This document shows, piece by piece, positions 17,927-27,612 of a stretch of DNA of 64,000 bases. Source of the stretch: Klebsiella sp. RHBSTW-00484. Its GTDB lineage: Bacteria > Pseudomonadota > Gammaproteobacteria > Enterobacterales > Enterobacteriaceae. Under the pieces are notes generated by a model. The model had not been told where the DNA came from. It searched no databases and saw only the letters and a program-made list of their open reading frames with translations. Position 1 is the first letter of the stretch; each line of letters opens with the position of its first letter. The translations under genes were made by a program, and so were the position numbers. Location: the NCBI RefSeq assembly GCF_013705725.1, contig NZ_CP055481.1, positions 1,984,001-2,048,000 on the forward strand, given 5' to 3'.

Positions 17927-18053
17927 TATACCCGTCGCCTTTCGTACTACCTCTTCGTTGGCTTCACGCACTCACCCGAATCACTTACTGCAGTAAGTGA
18001 TTCGGGACTCCTGCGTTTGCCGCCTTGATGCAGCGCGAAATTCATTGGGTATA
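17927..18053. repeat. ERIC element between ubiG and gyrA
   Basis: A 127-bp element bounded by TATACCC and GGGTATA with the ERIC layout (cccgtc ... gttggc ... cactcaccc ... gccgcctt). Its centre differs from the usual ERIC core but keeps pairing: positions 17975-18006 form a perfect 32-bp palindrome from CCCGAATCACTTACTG. The right end stops 3 bp before the gyrA -35 region. The diverged but fully paired core suggests compensatory change in the hairpin. Confidence 0.8.
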
Positions 18054-18055
18054 GG

Positions 18056-18086
18056 TTTACCCGTATCACCGCGGCTGTGTTATAAT
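18056..18086 (+). promoter_or_regulatory. gyrA promoter
   Basis: A perfect -10 TATAAT at 18081-18086, preceded by TGT to give an extended -10, and a weak -35 (TTTACC/TTACCC near 18056-18062). It lies 45 bp upstream of the gyrA ATG. In E. coli the gyrA promoter is stimulated by DNA relaxation, and a GC-rich stretch after the -10 is part of that; here the sequence is TTGCGACC. Confidence 0.7.
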
Positions 18087-18130
18087 TTGCGACCTTTGAA
18101 TCCGGGATACAGTAGAGGGATAGCGGTTAG

Positions 18131-20770
18131 ATGAGCGACCTTGCGAGAGAAATTACACCGGTCAACATTGAGGAAGAGCTGAAGAGCTCGTATCTGGATT
18201 ATGCGATGTCGGTCATTGTTGGCCGCGCGCTTCCGGACGTCCGAGATGGCCTTAAGCCGGTACACCGTCGCGTACTATACGCCATGAACGTATTGGGCAA
18301 TGACTGGAACAAAGCCTATAAAAAATCTGCCCGCGTCGTGGGTGACGTCATCGGTAAATACCACCCGCATGGTGATATCGCCGTTTATGACACCATTGTT
18401 CGTATGGCGCAGCCATTCTCCTTGCGTTACATGCTGGTAGATGGCCAGGGTAACTTTGGTTCTGTCGATGGGGACTCCGCCGCAGCGATGCGTTATACGG
18501 AAATCCGTATGTCGAAGATCGCCCACGAGCTGATGGCCGACCTGGAAAAAGAGACGGTAGATTTCGTCGATAACTACGACGGCACCGAAAGAATTCCAGA
18601 TGTTATGCCGACTAAGATCCCGAACCTGTTAGTTAACGGTTCGTCCGGCATCGCGGTGGGTATGGCGACTAACATTCCGCCGCACAACCTGACCGAAGTG
18701 ATCAACGGCTGTCTGGCCTACGTTGACAACGAAGACATCAGCATTGAAGGGCTGATGGAACACATTCCTGGTCCGGACTTCCCGACCGCTGCGATCATCA
18801 ACGGTCGTCGTGGCATTGAAGAAGCCTACCGCACCGGTCGCGGCAAAGTGTACATTCGCGCCCGCGCGGAAGTGGAAGCTGACGCGAAAACCGGTCGTGA
18901 AACGATTATCGTGCACGAAATTCCGTATCAGGTGAACAAAGCGCGCCTGATTGAGAAAATCGCCGAGCTGGTAAAAGACAAACGCGTTGAAGGCATTAGC
19001 GCGCTGCGCGACGAGTCTGATAAAGACGGGATGCGCATCGTGATTGAAGTGAAACGCGACGCGGTGGGTGAAGTGGTTCTCAACAACCTCTACTCCCAGA
19101 CCCAGCTGCAGGTCTCCTTCGGTATTAACATGGTTGCTTTGCACCATGGTCAGCCGAAGATCATGAACCTGAAAGAAATCATTGCCGCATTTGTGCGCCA
19201 CCGTCGTGAAGTGGTGACGCGTCGTACTATTTTCGAACTGCGTAAAGCTCGTGACCGCGCGCATATCCTCGAAGCGCTGGCGATTGCCCTGGCTAACATT
19301 GACCCGATTATTGAACTGATTCGCCGTGCGCCGACTCCGGCTGAAGCGAAAGCTGGCTTAATCGCGCGTTCATGGGATCTGGGCAACGTTTCCGCGATGC
19401 TGGAACGTGCCGGTGATGACGCCGCGCGTCCGGAATGGCTGGAACCAGAATTTGGCGTGCGTGATGGTCAGTATTATCTGACCGAACAGCAGGCCCAGGC
19501 GATTCTGGATCTGCGTTTGCAGAAACTGACCGGTCTTGAGCACGAAAAACTGCTCGACGAGTACAAAGAGCTGCTGGAACAGATCGCTGAACTGCTGCAC
19601 ATTCTGGGCAGCGCCGATCGCCTGATGGAAGTCATCCGCGAAGAGCTGGAGCTGGTTCGTGAACAGTTTGGCGATGCGCGCCGTACTGAAATCACTGCCA
19701 ATAGCGCCGATATCAACATCGAAGACCTGATCAACCAGGAAGATGTTGTGGTGACTCTGTCCCATCAGGGCTACGTGAAGTATCAGCCGTTAACCGATTA
19801 CGAAGCTCAGCGTCGTGGCGGTAAAGGTAAATCTGCGGCACGTATTAAAGAAGAAGACTTTATCGACCGCCTGCTGGTGGCCAACACCCATGATACGATC
19901 CTGTGCTTCTCCAGCCGTGGTCGTCTGTACTGGATGAAGGTTTATCAGCTGCCGGAAGCGAGCCGTGGCGCGCGTGGCCGTCCGATCGTCAACCTGCTGC
20001 CGCTGGAAGCCAACGAACGTATCACCGCTATTCTGCCGGTGCGCGAGTACGAAGAGGGCGTGAACGTCTTTATGGCCACCGCCAGCGGTACCGTGAAGAA
20101 AACGGCGCTGACCGAGTTCAGCCGTCCGCGTTCGGCCGGTATTATTGCGGTTAACCTCAACGAAGGCGATGAGCTGATTGGCGTCGATCTGACTTCAGGT
20201 CAGGATGAAGTCATGTTGTTCTCTGCTGCCGGTAAAGTTGTGCGCTTTAAAGAAGATGCTGTTCGTGCGATGGGTCGTACCGCGACCGGCGTGCGCGGTA
20301 TCAAGCTCGCAGGTGAGGACAAAGTCGTTTCTCTGATTATTCCGCGTGGCGAAGGGGCTATCCTGACCGTGACGCAGAATGGCTATGGTAAACGTACTGC
20401 GGCTGAAGAGTATCCGACCAAATCTCGTGCGACGCAGGGCGTTATCTCGATCAAAGTGACCGAGCGTAACGGTTCCGTGGTGGGAGCGGTGCAGGTAACT
20501 GATACCGACCAGATCATGATGATCACCGATGCGGGCACGCTGGTGCGCACCCGCGTATCGGAAGTCAGCGTGGTAGGGCGTAACACCCAGGGCGTTATCC
20601 TCATCCGCACCGCGGAAGATGAAAACGTGGTGGGTCTGCAACGTGTTGCTGAGCCGGTTGATGATGAAGAACTGGATGCCATCGACGGCAGCGTAGCGGA
20701 AGGCGATGAGGATATCGCGCCAGAAGCGGACACTGACACTGACGATGATATCGCCGAAGATGAAGAGTAA
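18131..20770 (+). CDS. gyrA: GyrA, DNA gyrase subunit A, with Ile at position 83
   Basis: 879 residues (E. coli 875). The N-terminal breakage-reunion domain holds the active-site tyrosine in AAMRYTEIR (Tyr122). The C-terminal beta-pinwheel begins after about residue 525 and has the GyrA-box sequence QRRGGKGKS near 560. The tail is acidic ([15 protein letters not shown]). With GyrB it introduces negative supercoils. In the quinolone-resistance-determining region the sequence reads [10 protein letters not shown], with codon ATC (18377-18379) giving Ile at 83, where susceptible relatives have Ser or Thr; Asp87 is intact. Hydrophobic substitutions at 83 are well known to reduce fluoroquinolone binding. 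Confidence 0.98.
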   Translation: MSDLAREITPVNIEEELKSSYLDYAMSVIVGRALPDVRDGLKPVHRRVLYAMNVLGNDWNKAYKKSARVVGDVIGKYHPHGDIAVYDTIVRMAQPFSLRYMLVDGQGNFGSVDGDSAAAMRYTEIRMSKIAHELMADLEKETVDFVDNYDGTERIPDVMPTKIPNLLVNGSSGIAVGMATNIPPHNLTEVINGCLAYVDNEDISIEGLMEHIPGPDFPTAAIINGRRGIEEAYRTGRGKVYIRARAEVEADAKTGRETIIVHEIPYQVNKARLIEKIAELVKDKRVEGISALRDESDKDGMRIVIEVKRDAVGEVVLNNLYSQTQLQVSFGINMVALHHGQPKIMNLKEIIAAFVRHRREVVTRRTIFELRKARDRAHILEALAIALANIDPIIELIRRAPTPAEAKAGLIARSWDLGNVSAMLERAGDDAARPEWLEPEFGVRDGQYYLTEQQAQAILDLRLQKLTGLEHEKLLDEYKELLEQIAELLHILGSADRLMEVIREELELVREQFGDARRTEITANSADINIEDLINQEDVVVTLSHQGYVKYQPLTDYEAQRRGGKGKSAARIKEEDFIDRLLVANTHDTILCFSSRGRLYWMKVYQLPEASRGARGRPIVNLLPLEANERITAILPVREYEEGVNVFMATASGTVKKTALTEFSRPRSAGIIAVNLNEGDELIGVDLTSGQDEVMLFSAAGKVVRFKEDAVRAMGRTATGVRGIKLAGEDKVVSLIIPRGEGAILTVTQNGYGKRTAAEEYPTKSRATQGVISIKVTERNGSVVGAVQVTDTDQIMMITDAGTLVRTRVSEVSVVGRNTQGVILIRTAEDENVVGLQRVAEPVDDEELDAIDGSVAEGDEDIAPEADTDTDDDIAEDEE

Positions 20771-20791
20771 TTCTCTGCGGTAATTGTTCTG

Positions 20792-20822
20792 AAAGGGTCG
20801 GGATTATCCCCGGCCCTTTTTG
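20792..20822 (+). terminator. Terminator of gyrA
   Basis: AAAGGG and CGGG pair with CCCCGG and CCCTTT around an ATTA loop, followed by TTTTTG. It begins 22 bp after the gyrA stop codon and separates gyrA from rcsC. Confidence 0.85.
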
Positions 20823-20901
20823 TTTCCCCGTTGCGGGACTGTTATTTTATCGTTACCTTAACCCCATTCTGTTGAGTCCCTGACGGCCGAGCATCGCCAC
20901 A

Positions 20902-23748
20902 TTGAAATATCTAGCTTCTTTCCATACGACGTTAAAGGTTTCACGCTACCTGTTCAGAGCGCTGGCGGTACTGCTGTGGATGCTGATCGCTTTTGTCTCG
21001 GTGTTTTACATTGTTAATGCCCTGCATGACCGGGAATCGGAAATTCGTCAGGAATTTAATCTGAATGCCGATCAGGCGCAGCGTTATATTCAGCGCACGG
21101 CAGACGTTATCAAAGAGCTGAAATACGTCGCGGGTAATCGTCCAATGGACGGCAGTGAAGGCGGTGATGCGCCAGTGCAGAGTGGCAATATTGCGATCCC
21201 TAATTTTGAACCGCTATATCCTGATTCCGATTGCTCGCTGATGAGCACCACCTGGCGTAACTCTCTGCAGTCGCTGTCGTGGTTTATGCGCTACTGGCGT
21301 GACAACTTCTCTGCGGCCTATGATCTCAACCGTATCTTTTTGATTGGCAGCGATAACCTCTGTATGGCCAACTTCGGCCTGCGGGATGTGCCGCTGGAGC
21401 GAGATCAGGCGCTAAAAGTTTTACATCAACGTATCGAGCAATATCGTGATGCCCCGCAAAACGAACGTGGCAACAACCTGTTTTGGATAAGCCAGGGCGT
21501 GCGCCCGGGTGTCGGGTATTTTTACGCGCTGACGCCGATATATATGGCTAACCGGCTACAGGCTATGCTCGGCGTGGAACAAAATATCCGTATGGAAAGT
21601 TTCTTTACTCCGGGTAGTCTGCCGATGAACGTCACTATTCTTGACGATAACGGCCAGTCGCTCATTTCGCTCGCCGGGTCAGACAGCAATATTAAACCTG
21701 ACGCGAAGTGGATGCAGGAGCGGTTGTGGTTTGGCTATACCTCGGGCTTTCGCGAACTGGCGATGAAAAAAAGTCTGCCACCGTCATCTTTGAGCATCGT
21801 CTATTCTGTGTCGGTGGAACAGGTGTTAGAACGCATTCGGATGCTGATCCTTAACGCCATTGTGCTCAATATCCTGACCGGGGTTATCCTCTTTGCGCTG
21901 GCCCGGATGTATGAGCGGCGGATTTTTATTCCGGCGGAAAATGACGCCCAACGTCTGGAAGAGCATGAGCAGTTCAACCGAAAAATTGTGGCTTCCGCGC
22001 CGGTAGGGATCTGTATTTTACGTACCCTCGACGGCACTAATATCTTGAGTAACGAGCTGGCGCATAACTATCTCAACATGTTGACGCATGAGGACCGGCA
22101 GCGGTTAACGCAGATCATCTGCGGTCAACAGGTGAACTTTGTTGACGTGCTGACCAGTAATAATACCAATCTGCAAATCAGCTTCGTTCACTCGCGCTAT
22201 CGTAATGAAAACGTGGCGATTTGCGTGCTGGTGGACGTTTCGGCGCGCGTCAAAATGGAGGAGTCGCTGCAGGAGATGGCCCAGGCCGCAGAACAGGCCA
22301 GCCAGTCGAAATCGATGTTCCTTGCCACCGTCAGTCACGAACTGCGTACGCCGTTGTACGGGATTATCGGCAATCTCGATTTGCTGCAGACGAAAGAGCT
22401 GCCGAAGGGCGTTGATCGCCTGGTGACGGCGATGAATAACTCCTCCAGCCTGCTGCTGAAAATTATCAGCGATATCCTGGATTTCTCGAAAATTGAGTCC
22501 GAGCAGCTCAAAATTGAACCACGGGAGTTTTCGCCCCGTGAAGTAATGAACCACATTTCCGCTAACTACCTGCCGTTGGTGGTGCGTAAACAGCTTGGGC
22601 TGTACTGCTTTATTGAACCCGACGTGCCGCAGTTGATGTCCGGCGATCCGATGCGCTTGCAGCAGGTTATTTCAAACCTGCTGAGTAACGCGATTAAGTT
22701 TACTGATACCGGCTGCATTATCCTGCATGTCGAGCGGGCGGGCGACTACCTACAAATTAGCGTGCGCGACACCGGAGAAGGGATCCCGGCAAAAGAAGTC
22801 GTGCGTCTGTTCGACCCGTTCTTCCAGGTCGGTACCGGCGTGCAGCGTAACTTCCAGGGAACCGGTCTCGGTCTGGCGATTTGTGAAAAGCTTATCAGCA
22901 TGATGGATGGCGATATCGCCGTCGAAACGGAACCGGGCATGGGTAGCCGGTTCACAATTCGAATTCCACTGTATGGCGTACAAAATACGCCGCCGCTGAT
23001 TGTTGATAGCCTGTCTGACAAATGCTGTTGGCTGGCGATTGATAACACCTCTTTGGCGCTGTTTGTCGAGTCGTTGCTGAAATGCCGCGGTATTCCTGCC
23101 CGTCGTTTTGAAGGGCAAGCGCCGGGAGCGGATGATATTTTGCTGACCGATAGCGAGACCAATGCGGCATGGCCAGGAAGCGCCGTGATTATCTTCTGCC
23201 GTCGGCATATCGGTATTCCGCTAGAGCGAGCGCCGGGTGAGTGGTTGCATAGCGTCACGACGCCGCATGAACTGCTGCCGCTGCTCGGACGCATCTTCCA
23301 TATCGCCGTCGATAGCGCGGAAAACGGCCCCGTGCTATCCGCGCCAGAAACGCAAACTGCCGACAATGATGACATGATGATTTTGGTGGTGGATGATCAT
23401 CCAATCAACCGGCGTCTTTTGGCCGATCAACTGGGATCTCTGGGCTATCAGTGCGTCACCGCAAACGATGGGGTCGATGCGCTTAACGTACTGAGTAAAC
23501 AGCATATTGATATTGTGCTCAGTGACGTCAACATGCCGAATATGGATGGTTATCGACTGACTCAGCGCATTCGTCAACTGGGATTGACGTTGCCGGTAAT
23601 TGGCGTGACCGCTAATGCGCTGGCTGAAGAGAAGCAGCGCTGTCTGGAGTCCGGTATGGATAGCTGTTTATCCAAGCCGGTAACCCTCGATATTATCAAA
23701 CAAACATTGACGGTCTATGCTACACGGGTGCGCAAGGGAAGGGCGTAA
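20902..23748 (+). CDS. rcsC: RcsC, hybrid sensor kinase of the Rcs phosphorelay
   Basis: 948 residues (E. coli 949). It starts with TTG, as in E. coli. Two membrane helices (about 20-41 and 312-333) flank a periplasmic domain. A PAS-like region and the kinase core follow, with the H-box SHELRTPLYG (His479), N-box NLLSNAIKF and G-boxes DTGEGIP and GTGLGLAI. An RcsC-specific alpha-beta-loop domain precedes the C-terminal receiver with phosphoacceptor Asp875 in VLSDVNMPN. It phosphorylates RcsD, then RcsB, in response to envelope stress. In E. coli ato and yfa genes lie between gyrA and rcsC; here the two are adjacent. Confidence 0.97.
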   Translation: MKYLASFHTTLKVSRYLFRALAVLLWMLIAFVSVFYIVNALHDRESEIRQEFNLNADQAQRYIQRTADVIKELKYVAGNRPMDGSEGGDAPVQSGNIAIPNFEPLYPDSDCSLMSTTWRNSLQSLSWFMRYWRDNFSAAYDLNRIFLIGSDNLCMANFGLRDVPLERDQALKVLHQRIEQYRDAPQNERGNNLFWISQGVRPGVGYFYALTPIYMANRLQAMLGVEQNIRMESFFTPGSLPMNVTILDDNGQSLISLAGSDSNIKPDAKWMQERLWFGYTSGFRELAMKKSLPPSSLSIVYSVSVEQVLERIRMLILNAIVLNILTGVILFALARMYERRIFIPAENDAQRLEEHEQFNRKIVASAPVGICILRTLDGTNILSNELAHNYLNMLTHEDRQRLTQIICGQQVNFVDVLTSNNTNLQISFVHSRYRNENVAICVLVDVSARVKMEESLQEMAQAAEQASQSKSMFLATVSHELRTPLYGIIGNLDLLQTKELPKGVDRLVTAMNNSSSLLLKIISDILDFSKIESEQLKIEPREFSPREVMNHISANYLPLVVRKQLGLYCFIEPDVPQLMSGDPMRLQQVISNLLSNAIKFTDTGCIILHVERAGDYLQISVRDTGEGIPAKEVVRLFDPFFQVGTGVQRNFQGTGLGLAICEKLISMMDGDIAVETEPGMGSRFTIRIPLYGVQNTPPLIVDSLSDKCCWLAIDNTSLALFVESLLKCRGIPARRFEGQAPGADDILLTDSETNAAWPGSAVIIFCRRHIGIPLERAPGEWLHSVTTPHELLPLLGRIFHIAVDSAENGPVLSAPETQTADNDDMMILVVDDHPINRRLLADQLGSLGYQCVTANDGVDALNVLSKQHIDIVLSDVNMPNMDGYRLTQRIRQLGLTLPVIGVTANALAEEKQRCLESGMDSCLSKPVTLDIIKQTLTVYATRVRKGRA

Positions 23749-23754
23749 GGGATT

Positions 23755-23783
23755 TTCCCGGATAGCGCGGCGCTATCCGGGAA
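23755..23783. terminator. Bidirectional terminator between rcsC and rcsB
   Basis: A palindrome, TTCCCGGATAGCG with its complement CGCTATCCGGGAA, sits in the 43-bp gap between the convergent rcsC and rcsB stop codons. T-rich sequence flanks one side only. The CCGGATAGCGC stem also resembles a degenerate REP unit. Confidence 0.6.
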
Positions 23784-23791
23784 GAGAGAGG

Positions 23792-24442
23792 TTAGTCTTT
23801 GTCTGTAGAACTCAGAGAAACGGAAGAGAGGTAGTTCAGCAGGGCGATATCGTTTTCCACGCCGAGTTTCATCATCGCCGATTTTTTCTGGCTACTGATG
23901 GTTTTGATACTGCGGTTCAGCTTTTTGGCGATCTCGGTAACCAGGAAGCCTTCGGCGAACAGGCGCAATACTTCACTCTCTTTTGGCGACAGGCGTTTGT
24001 CACCGTAACCACCGGCGCTGATTTTTTCCAGCAGACGCGAAACGCTTTCCGGGGTGAATTTCTTGCCTTTCTGCAGTGCGGCCAGCGCTTTCGGCAGATC
24101 GGTCGGTGCGCCCTGTTTCAGTACGATCCCTTCGATATCCAGATCCAGTACCGCGCTCAGGATCGCCGGGTTGTTATTCATCGTGAGAACAATGATCGAC
24201 AGATCCGGGAAATGGCGCTTGATGTATTTGATAAGCGTAATCCCATCACCGTACTTGTCGCCGGGCATGGATAGGTCGCTAATCAGGACGTGAGCGTCCA
24301 GCTTAGGAAGATTGTTGATTAATGCCGTGGAGTCTTCAAACTCGCCAACAACGTTCACCCACTCGATTTGCTCAAGTGACTTACGAATACCGAACAGTAC
24401 GATCGGATGGTCATCGGCAATAATTACGTTCATATTGTTCAT
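23792..24442 (-). CDS. rcsB: RcsB, response regulator of the Rcs phosphorelay
   Basis: 216 residues, the E. coli length and almost identical. An N-terminal receiver domain has the acidic pair in IADDHP, the phosphoacceptor Asp56 in ISDLSMPG and Lys109 in VLKQGAP. A C-terminal LuxR-type helix-turn-helix covers about 148-205 (LSPKESEVLRLFAEGFLVTE). It controls capsule, motility, rprA and envelope genes, alone or with RcsA or other partners. It lies 16 bp downstream of rcsD and is probably co-transcribed with it. Confidence 0.97.
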   Translation of the reverse strand: MNNMNVIIADDHPIVLFGIRKSLEQIEWVNVVGEFEDSTALINNLPKLDAHVLISDLSMPGDKYGDGITLIKYIKRHFPDLSIIVLTMNNNPAILSAVLDLDIEGIVLKQGAPTDLPKALAALQKGKKFTPESVSRLLEKISAGGYGDKRLSPKESEVLRLFAEGFLVTEIAKKLNRSIKTISSQKKSAMMKLGVENDIALLNYLSSVSLSSTDKD

Positions 24443-24458
24443 GTATTAGGCTACCTTG

Positions 24459-27119
24459 CTACAGCAAGCTCTTGACGTAGACGTCAATGTCGCTGATATA
24501 TTTTTCTATGCCTTGAGTATCTTTTTCACGAATCAGATGCTCAAGCGTTTCACATAATTGCTTGCCGGGTACCAGATTAAGCATAGCAAACGCCCCTTTG
24601 AGGCGGTGAGCGGTTTGCGCCAGCGCGGCTAAATCGCTCGTTGCCAGTTCATTATACAGCCTCTTAACATCATCTGGTACCGTGTCGGCAAACAACGCGT
24701 AATAGCCGCTGGCATGCAGTTCGGCGTTACTCACGCTTTCAGGGGGAGAGGGCTGCCCCTCTTCATCAGCCAGTTGCTGCTCTATCAGCTGTAGAATAGC
24801 TTCCTGCATCGCCGTGCTGATATTAAAATTGACGCGGAGCTGACCTGGACTAATCTTATGAATCCCGACTTCATCATCGCTTAAAAGCAAGCCTGAAGCA
24901 GTAAGATTAGACGGATTATCCGTTAAAAAGAGATCATATTGTTGACTTGTTAGTCTATCATCCGGCGAGATGCAGGTCGCGCCCCAGCTTTCGAGCTGGC
25001 GCGTAACGATACGGCGCACCTCATTAGAGGTAACATCAAGCAATACCACAACATCATCCAGTAGATGTTCCCCTGAATCACTCTCTTCTTCACTGGCCGC
25101 CATTTTAAGATGCAGGGAATAGCGGGTACCCAGCGACTCGCGGGCCTTGATATTCAACTGACCACCGAGCTTGCGGGTCAGGCGATCGCAGAGCCAGAAG
25201 GTAAGGGCGTTAGCTTTACCATAGAGGTCTGATTGCGTCTCGTTGAGGAACGGGAAGTGCATATTATCGATTTCGTCACCGGAAACCCCATTACCGGTAT
25301 CAAGAATACGGAAGGTCAGGCGATCGTCTGCCGACTCATCTTTACTCACTTCCAGAGTGATTTTGCCAATCTGTGTAGTGGTAACCGAGTACTGAATTAA
25401 CAGTAAAAGCGTGCGGCGCAACGCATCACGATCGCCGTAACGTTGCTCATTTGCCGGTAGCGCATTGTTAATCAGTAGCTGCAGCCCTTTGCGTTTGATG
25501 ATCGGTAAGACTTCAGGTACCACTTCATCAATGAGTTCCTGAATGGAGAACAGGCCCTGGGCGCTTTTCCAGCTATCGCTCTCAAGGAGGTTTGCCAGTT
25601 GAATCTCATCCACCAGATGTACCAGTTCATCTGCATGCTGGGCCAGCTTATGGCTTTCAGCAATACCGAGCTCCGCCGCTTCTTCTGCCAGCGTTTGCGC
25701 AGGTTGTTTTAGCGCAGCGCCGATATGCTGCATAAAGGCAGCGCGGCCTTGCTGGTTTTTCTCGTACAGACGTTGAGCCTGTTTGAGTTTCCTGGTGACC
25801 AGAACTTCACGATCCTGATCGCGAATGATGAATATTTGCGTACGCGGTGAGACCTGACTGCGGAACTGGCGGATTTCATACAATTCATTATTCACCGTGG
25901 CCTGAATGACGCCCTGGTGTTGGTCGGCCATGTTGATAATGTTCTGCAGGTTCAAATGCGGCAGCAGATGATCGGCGATAGGATTGCTGATTATCGTACG
26001 ATTAGCCTCCTGGTCATGAACCAATAGCCCTAACGGTAGCAGCGAGACTATCTCTTCGTGGATTGCGCGCTGGGTGCGTAATTCGCTATTGGCAGCCGAA
26101 GAGACCGCTGTACCGACCTCGTTTTTACGTCCGCTATAGTGACGAAAAGTCGTGAAACCGAACAGCGTCAGCGCCAGCAGGCCGATATTCAACAGCAGCG
26201 GCAGCAAAATATTCTGTAAGGATTCCAGAATCAGCTCGCTGAAGGGCACCATCCAAACCAGCCGCATACCGGTGGTGTTAATGGTGGTGGTAATTTCAAT
26301 CCGTGGGCCATTAAAGTTGATGCTGACGATATCGGTGGCTTCTTTGTCCGGATTGTTGCTGATGCTTTGCGACGGATCGGGTTCAAGACGGAAGCTCTCC
26401 AGCGACATGCTGGGAGGAATGAGATCGTTAATGGGGAGATCGAAAGCCACAACGGTCGCCAGGTGGCCCGGCTGGTTAAAAGTGGTGCGTAAAGTAAAGT
26501 AGTAGCCGTTCTGCCATGCGAGATGACGCAATGACGAAAATGTTTCGCGTTCATCTAATGTATTTGCCTGGAGCAACATTTCGGCCCGTCGGGACTCCAC
26601 GACGCTGCTGATGGTTGACTCTTTAAAGCTGGAGGAGAGATCTTTTAACGGCAGCGTTGAAACTAAAATAAGGCTGTTATCGAGTCCGTTAAGGTAATAC
26701 ATCGACCAGGGAATGGTCTCCGCGCCCCACAGAATATCGAGATAACTGGAGATTTTTTGCGTCATTTCCAGCGTTGAGCTGTCATGAGAGCCAAAAATCA
26801 GCGCTTCTGTTTTACGCCTGGGTTTCTCCAGGTAGTAAACATCCTGCTTCAAACGCGTTTCTTGTAAACCGCTCTCTCCCGTTGCGCCGGGCGAAGTTGC
26901 CGCGATGTTGTCATATATTTGCCAGGTGGCGTAGCGCCAGGTATCAATACGCTTATGCAAGTCATAGCTGACATCGACGACCTGATAACTTTTGTCTTTC
27001 AGCCATGCGTTGACGGCGCTTTGAATCATGACCCCCATCGTCGCCAGCAGGACGATGACCATTAAAATGAAGAAACGGGTAATGTTGCCGGGGATCAGGG
27101 AAAATTTTTTCGGGGTCAT
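24459..27119 (-). CDS. rcsD: RcsD, phosphotransfer protein of the Rcs phosphorelay
   Basis: 886 residues (E. coli 890). A membrane helix near residues 13-34, a periplasmic sensor-like domain to about 305, and a second helix near 306-328 precede a kinase-like domain. That domain lacks a canonical H-box, as expected for RcsD. The C-terminal Hpt domain carries the phospho-accepting His in AQTAHRLKGAFAMLNL near residue 842. It passes phosphate from RcsC to RcsB. The ATG at 27119 is 19 bp after a small ORF on the same strand. Confidence 0.96.
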   Translation of the reverse strand: MTPKKFSLIPGNITRFFILMVIVLLATMGVMIQSAVNAWLKDKSYQVVDVSYDLHKRIDTWRYATWQIYDNIAATSPGATGESGLQETRLKQDVYYLEKPRRKTEALIFGSHDSSTLEMTQKISSYLDILWGAETIPWSMYYLNGLDNSLILVSTLPLKDLSSSFKESTISSVVESRRAEMLLQANTLDERETFSSLRHLAWQNGYYFTLRTTFNQPGHLATVVAFDLPINDLIPPSMSLESFRLEPDPSQSISNNPDKEATDIVSINFNGPRIEITTTINTTGMRLVWMVPFSELILESLQNILLPLLLNIGLLALTLFGFTTFRHYSGRKNEVGTAVSSAANSELRTQRAIHEEIVSLLPLGLLVHDQEANRTIISNPIADHLLPHLNLQNIINMADQHQGVIQATVNNELYEIRQFRSQVSPRTQIFIIRDQDREVLVTRKLKQAQRLYEKNQQGRAAFMQHIGAALKQPAQTLAEEAAELGIAESHKLAQHADELVHLVDEIQLANLLESDSWKSAQGLFSIQELIDEVVPEVLPIIKRKGLQLLINNALPANEQRYGDRDALRRTLLLLIQYSVTTTQIGKITLEVSKDESADDRLTFRILDTGNGVSGDEIDNMHFPFLNETQSDLYGKANALTFWLCDRLTRKLGGQLNIKARESLGTRYSLHLKMAASEEESDSGEHLLDDVVVLLDVTSNEVRRIVTRQLESWGATCISPDDRLTSQQYDLFLTDNPSNLTASGLLLSDDEVGIHKISPGQLRVNFNISTAMQEAILQLIEQQLADEEGQPSPPESVSNAELHASGYYALFADTVPDDVKRLYNELATSDLAALAQTAHRLKGAFAMLNLVPGKQLCETLEHLIREKDTQGIEKYISDIDVYVKSLL

Positions 27120-27138
27120 CGTGTGAGAGTATGACTCA

Positions 27139-27270
27139 TCAGTGTTTGTAAACGGAATGTTGCGCCCGGGTAACTGGGAGCAGGACGGATGCTATAGCCA
27201 GTATAAAGGCTAATGCCGTAAATCCATACAACTGAATATCATACATTGTTTTATTTGCCTTGAGATTCAT
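27139..27270 (-). CDS. Candidate 43-residue single-pass membrane protein upstream of rcsD
   Basis: An intact small ORF from the ATG at 27268-27270 to a TGA at 27139-27141. It is 43 residues long: a polar start MNLKANKTMYDIQ, a hydrophobic stretch LYGFTALAFILAIASVLLPV (about 14-33) long enough for one membrane helix, and a basic tail TRAQHSVYKH. GGA lies 6 bp upstream of the ATG. A second in-frame ATG at codon 9 has AAGG 11 bp upstream. It ends 19 bp before rcsD on the same strand, after the micF terminator, so it could be co-transcribed with rcsDB. I do not recognise a family. It could be a chance ORF. Confidence 0.42.
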   Translation of the reverse strand: MNLKANKTMYDIQLYGFTALAFILAIASVLLPVTRAQHSVYKH

Positions 27271-27468
27271 CTTAGATCCGCGGCGGCAGACAAACATGAA
27301 CAGTGCGATTGTTTTTGTACAATTACTTACCGATTTTTCAAATTAAATAGCACTAATTAACAAGAAATTGTGCGAATAACCTTAATTCTGCGCGTAAGTT
27401 GTTTGATTAATAACCGTTATTTTTTGTTGTGCCAGGATGGGAATAATTAAAGATGTGTAAAGAAGGGT

Positions 27469-27561
27469 AAAAAAAACCGGATGCGAGGCATCCGGTAGAA
27501 ATAGGGGTAAACAGACATTCAGAACTGAATGACGGTAATAAATAAAGTTAATGATGATAGC
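27469..27561 (-). ncRNA. micF: MicF antisense small RNA
   Basis: The 93-nt minus-strand sequence begins GCTATCATCATTAACTTTAT, the conserved MicF 5' end that pairs with ompF mRNA, and ends in a terminator hairpin (ACCGGATGC CTC GCATCCGGT) followed by a U-run. It is close to E. coli MicF throughout. MicF blocks ompF translation with Hfq. It lies between rcsD and ompC, divergent from ompC, as in E. coli, but here an IS element separates it from ompC. Confidence 0.93.
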
Positions 27562-27568
27562 GGGATTA

Positions 27569-27612
27569 ATTTTAGTCTCAGTTGAGATTTTTGTTTTACC
27601 ATTCAGTGCTAT
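27569..27612 (-). promoter_or_regulatory. micF promoter and marbox
   Basis: On the minus strand a -10 candidate TAAAAT (27569-27574) lies 7 bp before the micF start. A marbox-like sequence ATAGCACTGAATGGTAAAA (27594-27612) overlaps the expected -35, with the GCAC and AAA parts of the consensus intact. MarA, SoxS and Rob activate micF from such a site in E. coli. The site ends within the IS1 target duplication, so the insertion lies right at its upstream edge. Confidence 0.6.
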
